Shown: positions 1 to 6,573 of the stretch, in pieces
How the letters are laid out: each line of letters begins with the position of its first letter
How positions within the stretch are numbered: position 1 is the stretch's first letter
Assembly: GCA_012961755.1 (NCBI GenBank)
Contig: DTYS01000314.1
Coordinates: 1-7,339 of the forward strand
DNA length: 7,339 bases
DNA from: Candidatus Latescibacterota bacterium
GTDB taxonomy: Bacteria; Latescibacterota; 4484-107; B68-G9
Direction: 5' to 3'
Made by a program: the position numbers and the translations under genes
Notes under the pieces: generated by a model
Databases searched by the model: none
What the model saw: the letters and a program-made list of their open reading frames with translations, nothing else
Told to the model about the DNA's origin: nothing

Positions 1-2
1 AT

Positions 3-47
3 AGCGATACTTTCGGAATATTCATGGACTTGATGGGAGAGATCTAA
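3..47 (+). CDS. Possible C-terminal tail of an upstream gene (partial)
   Basis: One frame is open from the window edge to a TAA at 45-47 and would end in residues SDTFGIFMDLMGEI. That stop lies 4 bases before the next start codon, matching the tight packing of all later junctions, which is the main reason to prefer it. A competing frame (IAILSEYSWT) ends at a TGA at 31-33 and cannot be excluded. At about 14 codons, nothing can be said about function. Confidence 0.3.
   Translation, partial: SDTFGIFMDLMGEI
35..42 (+). promoter_or_regulatory. Probable ribosome binding site for the first large gene
   Basis: The purine run GGGAGAGA ends 9 bases before the ATG at 52, a usual Shine-Dalgarno distance. 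A second candidate, AAGG at 46-49, sits only 2 bases from the ATG and is less likely. There is an in-frame TGA at 31-33 and no ATG between it and 52, so this site supports 52 as the start. No promoter elements are recognisable in the 51 bases available. Confidence 0.45.
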
Positions 48-51
48 GGTC

Positions 52-2868
52 ATGAGGTTCACCTACGACCCTCGTTACAACATCGAACTGAGCCTGTCTG
101 TCCTACTTTGGGCTGGGGTCTCGTTTGCAAGGCCTCCTGAGGACCCTTACTTAATGATGAGGGGATGGCAACCCTACCGGAGCTATGCGGGCGAGAGGTA
201 CGAGCTTTACCCTGCCTTCGGGGGGAAGCATGCGGTCTACGACCGTTTGGGTAACTTTATAGGTTACGGTCCATTTGGGTTTAGATGGGACGAGGTTAGG
301 GACAAGTACATAGATGAGAAGCTCTCCGCAGGACTTCAGGTGAACCGCACTCCTTCCACGAGTAGGACCATGGAGGAGGCGGTCCTCTTCGGTGGGCTCA
401 GCGTGGTCAGGCAGGCCTACGGTGGGAGAGCCATAAGTTTCTCTCTGGGCAGGAACATGATAACCACCTTCACCCCCCTCGTCCTCTACCAGCTCGCCTT
501 CTCCGGGCTCAGGGTGGACTACGGCTCTCATGCTACCGACTTCACCTTCCTCCTTTCCAGGGGAGGGTTTAGGGGCTACAGCAGGTTCTCCGACTTCTAC
601 GGCTCCCAGCAGGGCAGGATGGAGATGTCCCCTGTGATAATGGTCGGTGCTAACTACGTCCGCCGTTTCGACACTTTCGACATCGGCCTCTGTTTCTTCA
701 GGCAGCTTCAGTCCAACGTTAAGTCCAGTAAGGAGTCCCTCTTTAGGGGAGACGTGCCCTATCCCGAACTTAGGTCCCCGAAGCTCATAAAGGTGAGGAT
801 GACCGACGACTCTCCGAGGGACCTGCCTGGTGCAGCCCTCTACAGGGCTGACATAATCATCGTCGGGACCGATCCATCCGGCAGAGTGGTTAAACTGGCA
901 AGCTCTCCCTCCCTCGCAGGTCCTGGTGTCAGGTACAGCCCAGTTCTGAAGCCATCGGTGGTCGGGAGGAGGACCTCCGGGAGGTGGGAAGCACAGGGGG
1001 AAGGGGAGGCCGTGGACGTCCTCTTCGAGATGCCCCCCGACCTAATCCTGAAGGAAGCAGAGGTTGTCCTTGTGGTCTCAGGCGACTATAGGATAGGGGT
1101 AAGGCAGGTACATGACTTCCAGGTCCCTGGTTCCAAGGAGGTAGTGGAGAGGTCCTGGCCGAGCCCTGCCCCTGCTCCTCTCCACGGGCTTTACTTCAAG
1201 GACACCCCCTTCGACCCCGAGCCTTTCTATACCATAATGAGGGTCGAGGGCAATCCCCACGTAAACTCCCGTCCGAGGACCGTCCGCTTCCACCACTCCA
1301 TCCCAACCGCCCAAAGTTTCTACGGTGCCAACCTCCACCTCCACTTCGAAGAGCTCAACCTCGATGCTGAGCTGGTATACAACCCTCAGGATTTTAAGTT
1401 CCCCACCGAACCTGGCGTGAGGAACAGGAGGTCCGCTTATGCAGGCTACCTGACCGCAGTGTTCAACCTCGGCAGGTTCGGGAGGTTCGGCGGGGAGGTC
1501 TTCAGGGTGGACCCCACGTACGGAGGGTGGTACGACAGCAGGAGGGGAGGTATAGTACTCTTCACGGACGTTGCAGGGGACGTGAGGGCGGGGGATAGCC
1601 TCGGAGTAGAGGCCCTCACCCAGGAGTACCCTTTCTACGACGACAACGATGACCATGATAACTGGCCGGACGACGTGTTCAAGGGATGGGACTGGATGTA
1701 CGTGCCAGCAGGGGCATTCAAGGAGCCCTCCATGCCTGGGAGAAGGCCCGATGCAGGGGTATATCCTGGTCTGGACATGGACGGCGACCTGATCCTCGAC
1801 TACGACAGGAACAGGAACGCAATAGAAGACTGGAAGGAGCCCTTCTTAGGATTCGGAGTCGACCCCCCAGAGTTCTCCTACGGCACCGACTTCAACAACA
1901 ACTTCATCCCCGATTACATGGAGAACGACGACGAGCCCGACTACCCGTATAGAAGGGACCAGGTGGGCTTCCACTTCTTCTACGACCTCGGGCCCTTGCC
2001 GTACTGGGCCGAGGTCAGGTTCGGATGCTACAGGATCGAGGAGATAGCCGGAGGAGGCATAAGTAAGGGTGCATACCTGAGGTTCGGGTTTGGAAGGGAC
2101 TTCGGTAAGTGGAGCTTTTCCTTTAAGGACGAGCTGAAGCTCGTGAAGGACGACATTCCGGACGACGTATATCGCACTGTGCTCACCATGGACCCCGATG
2201 TTTCCTTAAGGTGGAATACCGCCAACAACCCCCCTCCCCCGGACTTCCTCCCCATGAGAGATTCCTTCGTGAACACCGGCTTCCTAAGGTTCTCCTGGTC
2301 CCCTTTCGAGGGCCTGAACCTGAAGGGGACCGTAAAGTATCTGCTCAACAGGAGGAGGGCCCTCAGGGATAGGCTTGAGAGGAGGATACAGGACCGTAGG
2401 ACTCTGAAGAACCTCTCCTCTGCCTTGAGGGCCTCCTACACCAGGAACCTCACCAGGAGGTTGAAGGCGGAACTCAGGCTCAGGTTCCTCCTCGCCGACT
2501 GGGACGAGGGGAGCTACTCCTCTGTGGCCGACAGCCTGTCCTTGGGAAGGGAGGCACGCTGGTACCTACTCGCCCCAAGCCTCCTCCTTTCGTACTCCCT
2601 CACCTCGAAGACGAGCCTCGAGTTCGGGCAGTACGGTTTCCTCATCCCCCCCCTCAGCGCCCGCTTCGCAGACCAGGTTGACCGTGGCGAAAGCTTCAGG
2701 GAGGACGTCTCCGTCCTCCAGGTAACGGTGAGGGGAGCCCACGAAGGTTACAACGTCGCAGGAAGCGTGGGGGTGAGGTGGAGGAACAGGAGATACCACA
2801 GGCTCTCCCCCCACGAGGACGTGAAGTTCAGCGCATTCTTCGCTGACTTCGTGTTCGGCCCCGAGTGA
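52..2868 (+). CDS. Large exported beta-barrel-like protein with calcium-type loops (paralogue A)
   Basis: I do not recognise a named family. The 938-residue product begins with a plausible signal peptide: hydrophobic stretch about 13-26, cleavage likely after S-F-A at 24-26, and an unusually long, partly acidic n-region. Beyond that it is rich in alternating aromatic/polar strands typical of outer-membrane proteins. In order: an N-terminal motif YPxFG...YDRLG (53-67); strand-rich segments about 100-240; a likely Ig-like domain about 244-360 starting at IKVRMTDDSP and ending at GDYRIGVRQVH; a PTAQS motif (418-422); QDFKFP (446-451); four Asp/Asn calcium-type loops (532-624); the motif ENDDEPDYPYRR (624-635); and a strand-rich C-terminal third (638-938) with a PPPP stretch at 727-730. 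The next gene encodes a collinear paralogue. The chain ends FVFGPE and so lacks the terminal aromatic residue usual for BAM substrates. A surface or outer-membrane structural or transport role is inference. Confidence 0.85.
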   Translation: MRFTYDPRYNIELSLSVLLWAGVSFARPPEDPYLMMRGWQPYRSYAGERYELYPAFGGKHAVYDRLGNFIGYGPFGFRWDEVRDKYIDEKLSAGLQVNRTPSTSRTMEEAVLFGGLSVVRQAYGGRAISFSLGRNMITTFTPLVLYQLAFSGLRVDYGSHATDFTFLLSRGGFRGYSRFSDFYGSQQGRMEMSPVIMVGANYVRRFDTFDIGLCFFRQLQSNVKSSKESLFRGDVPYPELRSPKLIKVRMTDDSPRDLPGAALYRADIIIVGTDPSGRVVKLASSPSLAGPGVRYSPVLKPSVVGRRTSGRWEAQGEGEAVDVLFEMPPDLILKEAEVVLVVSGDYRIGVRQVHDFQVPGSKEVVERSWPSPAPAPLHGLYFKDTPFDPEPFYTIMRVEGNPHVNSRPRTVRFHHSIPTAQSFYGANLHLHFEELNLDAELVYNPQDFKFPTEPGVRNRRSAYAGYLTAVFNLGRFGRFGGEVFRVDPTYGGWYDSRRGGIVLFTDVAGDVRAGDSLGVEALTQEYPFYDDNDDHDNWPDDVFKGWDWMYVPAGAFKEPSMPGRRPDAGVYPGLDMDGDLILDYDRNRNAIEDWKEPFLGFGVDPPEFSYGTDFNNNFIPDYMENDDEPDYPYRRDQVGFHFFYDLGPLPYWAEVRFGCYRIEEIAGGGISKGAYLRFGFGRDFGKWSFSFKDELKLVKDDIPDDVYRTVLTMDPDVSLRWNTANNPPPPDFLPMRDSFVNTGFLRFSWSPFEGLNLKGTVKYLLNRRRALRDRLERRIQDRRTLKNLSSALRASYTRNLTRRLKAELRLRFLLADWDEGSYSSVADSLSLGREARWYLLAPSLLLSYSLTSKTSLEFGQYGFLIPPLSARFADQVDRGESFREDVSVLQVTVRGAHEGYNVAGSVGVRWRNRRYHRLSPHEDVKFSAFFADFVFGPE
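1645..1923 (+). other. Thrombospondin type 3-like calcium loop cluster in paralogue A
   Basis: Four 12-residue loops have acidic or Asn residues at positions 1, 3, 5 and 9. Loop 1 is 532-543 (N532, D534, D536, D540). Loop 2 is 575-586 (D575, D577, D579, D583). Loop 3 is 585-596 (D585, N587, N589, D593, E596). Loop 4 is 613-624 (D613, N615, N617, D621, E624). Loops 3 and 4 also have Glu at position 12. Pro precedes the position-9 Asp in loops 1 and 4, as in the xVPD of thrombospondin type 3 repeats. Loops 2 and 3 are offset by 10 residues. No cysteines accompany them, unlike the animal repeats. Calcium binding is inferred from ligand spacing. Confidence 0.65.
1921..1952 (+). repeat. Direct repeat copy 1: 32 bases identical to 4716-4747
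   Basis: The bases encoding ENDDEPDYPY plus the first two bases of the next Arg codon are identical to those in the second large gene. A further 15-base identity (1966-1980 and 4761-4775, encoding GFHFF) lies at the same 45-base offset. The repeat is coding and marks the best conserved part of the paralogues. It is not a mobile element or an attachment site. Confidence 0.8.
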
Positions 2869-5636
2869 GGATGGGCATCGTCCTGCTCATATCGTCCCTC
2901 CTCTGTACGGCCTCAGCTCAGATGGGAGCCAGGACCGAGGTCGAAAGGGAGTTCCTCAACTTCGGCTGGCCGGTCAAGTACAGGAACTTCGCCCTCGACC
3001 CGTACCAGCCGTACCCGGTCTTCGGAAGGGACGTCGCAAGGTACGACCGCCTCGGACACTACCTCCTCAACGGCAGGGTCTCCATATCCGTGGATGAACA
3101 AAGGCCCGGCCTGAGCAGGGTGGACGGGGTCCCGTTCGCCGCATATTACGAGCTTGGCGCCGCTTTTAAGTACTCCGTGGTAAGGGACTCTTACATGGGC
3201 ACCAGCTACTCCCTCGCGGTCCTCTTCGCAAACCCGGACCTCAACCAGGGAATGCTCGCAGAGGGCCTTCAGACGAGGTTCTCCCCCCTCACCCTGAACA
3301 TAACCAGGTACGCCGGGGTCCGATTCGACGTCAGCGGCCCCAAGAACAAGGCCACGTTCATATACACCAGGGGATGCGGGGACAGGAGGAAGTTCTCCTA
3401 CCTCACCATGGGCAGGAACGAAAGGTCCCCCGTGATACTCTGGGGAGGGCACTGGCAGAGCACGATAGGAGGTGCCATAAGGCTCGGCACTACCTTCGTG
3501 AACCAGCATATCTCAGACGCCACTTCCAGGAGGGGGAGCGTTGTACACGGCGACCTCTCCTACGACATGCTCCCCCCCAAGGAGATAACGGTCAGGATAG
3601 TGGACGACTCCCCGGACGACCCCTCCTCCCCAGCCGTCGCCTACAAGGTCTCCGTGCTCCTCGAGGGAACTTACGAAGGCGGAAGGAGGGCGGTCCTTAC
3701 AGGAGATCCCGAACTCACAGGTGAAGGGGTGGAGCTCGAGCCCTCCCTCTCCCCCTTCGCCTCCGGAAGGTGGACGGGAGGCAGGTACGAGGCTGTGGGC
3801 GACGAGAGGATAGAGTTCAGGTTCATAACTTCCATTCCCGGCTTCAGGCCCAGGGGTGCCACCTTCGTGGCAGTGGTCGGAGGGGACTACAGGATCCAGG
3901 TGCGCCAGGTCCACGAGCACCACTACACCGACAAGGCCGGGAAACGGAGGGTCAAGCTCCACCGTTGGCCCTCTAAGCCCTCAGCCGTGAGGTACGAGTT
4001 CGCATACCTCTCCGGGACGCATTCCCTCAGGTATCCCATGGACTTCAAGTTCCCCGAGGAGGACCCCGCCTACACCGTGGTGAGGGCGGACGGCGCCCCC
4101 AGGGACCTATCCCCTAAGGTCGTCAAGTTCAGGTACGGCATGCCTACAGCCCAGAGCATAGCGAGCGTGGACGTGGACCTGGACTTTGCGGGCCTCAAGC
4201 TCGACGGAGAGTTCGCCATGAACTACCAGGACTTTAAGTTCCCTGTCAGGGAGGGAAGGAGAACCTCTAAGTTCGTCCCAGCCTACTTCCTCACGGCGTC
4301 CTGGGAAGCCCCCTTCCTTCCCACGAGGTTCAGACCGGTCCTCGGATGGGAGGCCTTCAACATACCTCCCGACTACAGCGGGAACTACGACGCCAGGAGG
4401 GGAGGGGCCGTGTTCTTCACCGGTGTCCCCGTCTCCCCACCCAACACCGACATAACTCAGGAGTTCTACCTTTTCGACGACAACGACGACGGCGACCAGT
4501 GGCCCGACGAGCATCCGAGCGACACCGGCCTCAGCGAGATAAACGATGCCGGGGTTTTCCCGGGCCTGGACGAGAACGGCGACAACGTCCCGGACACCGA
4601 CCAGAACAGGAACAGCGTGCCGGACTGGCAGGAACCCTTCCTCTTCTATTGGAGCGACCCTCCGGAGTTCATATATGATGTTGACTGGAACAACAACGAC
4701 CTCCCCGACCTCACCGAGAACGACGACGAGCCCGACTACCCGTATAGGAGAGGGGAGAGGGGCTTCCACTTCTTCCTCGACCTCCCCCACTTCCTCCCCC
4801 TCGTAGACAAGCTCGCAGTCGGCCACTACAGGACGAAGATGACTGCAGACGGAGGCGAGAGCAGGGCCACCTACCTCAGGTTCTCCCTCAGGTACAGGAG
4901 GGAGGGCCTCGGAGGCGTGGACCTTATGGGGGACGTAAAAAGGGTTGAGGACTCGATACCCGACCCGAGCTACATCTGGAAGGTCACCGACGACATATGG
5001 GCTAACCAGAACGTCGTCCAACAGCTCGAACCCAAGACCTACAAGCTCCTGGACCTCGTTCCCCCGGATCCTGACCCCATGCTTATGAGGAACTCCACCG
5101 TGGTCACCCTCTACCTCGACGCGAGGCCCTCCCCCTCCGAGGGCCTCGAGGTCAGGCTAAGGAACCAGGTCAAGGTGAACCGACAACATCCTGCGGACTT
5201 CCCCGACGGCACCTCTCAGGCCCGTAGCACCCTCGTCCGCCTCTGCCTTTCCAATAGGGTGGGGTACACGAGGAAGTTGATGGAACGTCTCTCGATATCC
5301 GCCAAGGTAAAGCATCTCTATAGACTTGATGAAGGGTATCCTGAAGGGATCAGGTGGTATACCCTAGGGAGCGTACTCGAAGGGGTCCTTAAGCTCACCG
5401 ATAGGACTGGATTTCACATGGGACAGGAGGGCCTACCGTTCCTCCCCGTCGTCCATAGGAGCAGCTCGGACGGTGACTTCGACAGGTGGACCACAGTTGC
5501 CTTCCTAAGGACCGACACCGACTACTGGGGTTGGAAGCTCACCACCGAGCTCGGGGTGCAGTTCAAGACCCTCAGGATAGGGGGCAGGACCGTAAAGGAG
5601 AGAACCTTCTTTGTGGAAGCGTACTTCGGGTACTGA
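2865..5636 (+). CDS. Large exported beta-barrel-like protein with calcium-type loops (paralogue B)
   Basis: This 923-residue protein is a diverged paralogue of the preceding product and is collinear with it. It has a signal peptide 1-18 with cleavage after A-S-A; YPxFG...YDRLG (50-64); FSPL...AGVRFDV (139-156, matching FTPL...SGLRVDY in A); a likely Ig-like domain about 241-350 (ITVRIVDDSP to GDYRIQVRQVH); PTAQS (427-431); QDFKFP (455-460); four calcium-type loops (540-618); ENDDEPDYPYRR (618-629); and a strand-rich C-terminus. DFKFP also occurs earlier (393-397). The chain ends FVEAYFGY, with the terminal aromatic expected of BAM-inserted barrels. The GTG start at 2865 gives a GTGA overlap with the previous stop and an Arg in the n-region. 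The ATG at 2871 would give an n-region with no positive charge. Neither start has a well-spaced Shine-Dalgarno site, so translational coupling is likely. Function is unknown; outer-membrane location is inferred. Confidence 0.87.
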   Translation: MRMGIVLLISSLLCTASAQMGARTEVEREFLNFGWPVKYRNFALDPYQPYPVFGRDVARYDRLGHYLLNGRVSISVDEQRPGLSRVDGVPFAAYYELGAAFKYSVVRDSYMGTSYSLAVLFANPDLNQGMLAEGLQTRFSPLTLNITRYAGVRFDVSGPKNKATFIYTRGCGDRRKFSYLTMGRNERSPVILWGGHWQSTIGGAIRLGTTFVNQHISDATSRRGSVVHGDLSYDMLPPKEITVRIVDDSPDDPSSPAVAYKVSVLLEGTYEGGRRAVLTGDPELTGEGVELEPSLSPFASGRWTGGRYEAVGDERIEFRFITSIPGFRPRGATFVAVVGGDYRIQVRQVHEHHYTDKAGKRRVKLHRWPSKPSAVRYEFAYLSGTHSLRYPMDFKFPEEDPAYTVVRADGAPRDLSPKVVKFRYGMPTAQSIASVDVDLDFAGLKLDGEFAMNYQDFKFPVREGRRTSKFVPAYFLTASWEAPFLPTRFRPVLGWEAFNIPPDYSGNYDARRGGAVFFTGVPVSPPNTDITQEFYLFDDNDDGDQWPDEHPSDTGLSEINDAGVFPGLDENGDNVPDTDQNRNSVPDWQEPFLFYWSDPPEFIYDVDWNNNDLPDLTENDDEPDYPYRRGERGFHFFLDLPHFLPLVDKLAVGHYRTKMTADGGESRATYLRFSLRYRREGLGGVDLMGDVKRVEDSIPDPSYIWKVTDDIWANQNVVQQLEPKTYKLLDLVPPDPDPMLMRNSTVVTLYLDARPSPSEGLEVRLRNQVKVNRQHPADFPDGTSQARSTLVRLCLSNRVGYTRKLMERLSISAKVKHLYRLDEGYPEGIRWYTLGSVLEGVLKLTDRTGFHMGQEGLPFLPVVHRSSSDGDFDRWTTVAFLRTDTDYWGWKLTTELGVQFKTLRIGGRTVKERTFFVEAYFGY
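4482..4718 (+). other. Thrombospondin type 3-like calcium loop cluster in paralogue B
   Basis: There are four loops with ligand-type residues at positions 1, 3, 5 and 9. Loop 1 is 540-551 (N540, D542, D544, D548). Loop 2 is 569-580 (D569, N571, D573, D577). Loop 3 is 579-590 (D579, N581, N583, D587, E590). Loop 4 is 607-618 (D607, N609, N611, D615, E618). All four have Pro-Asp at positions 8-9, so they fit the thrombospondin type 3 pattern more closely than those in paralogue A. The spacer between loops 1 and 2 is 14 residues shorter than in A; loops 2 to 4 align with A without gaps. Confidence 0.68.
4716..4747 (+). repeat. Direct repeat copy 2: 32 bases identical to 1921-1952
   Basis: This is the second copy of the coding repeat, 2795 bases downstream of the first and in the same reading register. 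It encodes ENDDEPDYPY directly after the fourth calcium-type loop. Bases on either side differ (ACC versus ATG codon before, AGG versus AGA after), so the identity is sharply bounded. Confidence 0.8.
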
Positions 5637-5637
5637 T

Positions 5638-6573
5638 ATGAGACCGTACCCAATCTTCCTACTAGCTTCGCTCTACACTCTCAGTTGTTCCCCCGAGAGG
5701 GGGGTCTCCACCACCGGCACGGAAGAAGTGGGGAAGTTTTACCCCCTCAAGTCCATGCAGTTCGTCCCAGGGGGAAGCTTCGTCATGGGCTCGGACGGCG
5801 GCCCCCTTGACGAGAGGCCCGCCCACACGGTGCATCTCTCCCCCTTCATGATAGGGGCCACAGAGGTCACGAACGGTGAATACGGACTTTACGTCCGCCT
5901 CGCTGGGGTCCCTCCGCCCGAGGATCCCGTGCCGGGGTACTTCGACGACTATCCCGACCATCCCGTGGTGAACGTCTCCTGGATAGATGCGGTCCTTTAC
6001 TGCAACTGGCTCAGCGAGGCCATGGGCTTTGAGCCGTGCTACACCCTCAGGTCCGGCTACGAGGTCGACCCCACCAAGGTCTCCTTCGACCCCTCCAAGG
6101 ATGGCTTCCACCTTCCCACGGAGGCACAGTGGGAGTATGCTGCAAGTGGTGGAGAGGATGTGGAGTATCCCTGGGGAGATGGTGAGGAGAAGTTAAGGGG
6201 AAATAGCTCAGAGTACGAGGGTCCTTTCTCAGCGGAGAGGCTTAGGTTCTCCGGTCCATTGGGCCCCCTTCCCGTGGGGAGGATCGGGACCGTGGGAAGG
6301 TTCTCCCTCGCGGACGTGGGAGGGAACGTCTGGGAATGGTGCAACGACTTCTACAAGACGGACTATTACCGCACTTCCCCCGGGGAGGACCCTCTTGGCC
6401 CCGGCAGGAGGGACTTCAAGAGATCCGAGTGGAATGCTATCCCTCCTAAGGTGGTGCGAGGTGGAGGTTATAACTCCCCAGCTTCCAGGATGAGGTGTTC
6501 CGCCAGGTGGAGCCTTCCGGGCACCGAAAGGAGGCCATATGTAGGCTTCAGGATAGCCAGGGAGGTCAGATGA
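5638..6573 (+). CDS. Exported SUMF1/FGE-sulfatase-domain protein, probable lipoprotein, non-catalytic
   Basis: The 311-residue product has a short hydrophobic leader ending in Cys17 (context YTLSC), suggesting a lipoprotein. The lipobox is imperfect, with Thr at -3 and Tyr at -4, so anchoring is uncertain. After a linker comes a complete SUMF1/FGE-like domain (about 40-309): FVPGGSFVMGS (42-52), ATEVTNGEY (74-82), HPVVNVSWIDAVLYCNWL (108-125), LPTEAQWEYA (159-168), YPWGD (177-181), DVGGNVWEWCNDFY (226-239), VVRGGGYNSPA (272-282) and a terminal VGFRIAR (302-308). Genuine formylglycine-generating enzymes have two catalytic cysteines just after the RGGS/KGGS motif. Here the first is Ser280 and the second is absent, so a structural or binding role is more likely than sulfatase activation. 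ATG 5638 is chosen one base after the previous stop. An in-frame TTG at 5611 would add nine polar residues before the signal peptide. SUMF1-fold lipoproteins such as GldJ and GldK serve outer-membrane machines in Bacteroidetes, which fits the neighbours. Confidence 0.92.
   Translation: MRPYPIFLLASLYTLSCSPERGVSTTGTEEVGKFYPLKSMQFVPGGSFVMGSDGGPLDERPAHTVHLSPFMIGATEVTNGEYGLYVRLAGVPPPEDPVPGYFDDYPDHPVVNVSWIDAVLYCNWLSEAMGFEPCYTLRSGYEVDPTKVSFDPSKDGFHLPTEAQWEYAASGGEDVEYPWGDGEEKLRGNSSEYEGPFSAERLRFSGPLGPLPVGRIGTVGRFSLADVGGNVWEWCNDFYKTDYYRTSPGEDPLGPGRRDFKRSEWNAIPPKVVRGGGYNSPASRMRCSARWSLPGTERRPYVGFRIAREVR
6560..6566 (+). promoter_or_regulatory. Ribosome binding site for the TPR gene
   Basis: GGGAGGT, inside the end of the SUMF1-domain gene, lies 3 bases before the ATG at 6570. 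It is the strongest Shine-Dalgarno match at any junction here, although the spacing is short. Together with the ATGA overlap it fixes 6570 as the start. Confidence 0.6.

Noticed and set aside
1686..1952. A + strand 88-codon frame, and similar small frames at 4346-4678 and 4546-4806
   Set aside because: These are shifted-frame readings of the calcium-loop regions. Their Arg- and Thr-rich composition comes from repeated GAC/AAC/CCC codons read out of frame.
4107..5021. A 304-codon open frame on the minus strand
   Set aside because: It lies wholly inside paralogue B opposite its best conserved domain. Its Val/Glu/Gly-rich translation is what GC-rich, AGG/GAC/CTC-rich coding DNA gives on the other strand, and it has no signal, motif or spacing of a gene.
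52..5636. TonB-dependent receptor or SprA-type type IX translocon identity for the large proteins
   Set aside because: No TonB box or plug-domain motifs are visible, and the length (about 930 residues) is far below that of SprA. The shared motifs of the pair do not match either family as I know them.
5611..5637. TTG start extending the SUMF1-domain protein by nine residues
   Set aside because: It would place a polar WKRTSGTD stretch before the signal peptide and overlap the end of paralogue B by 26 bases. The ATG at 5638 fits the tight junctions seen elsewhere.
5638..6573. Annotation as an active formylglycine-generating enzyme (sulfatase activator)
   Set aside because: The catalytic cysteine pair after the RGG motif is absent, and no sulfatase gene is present in the window.
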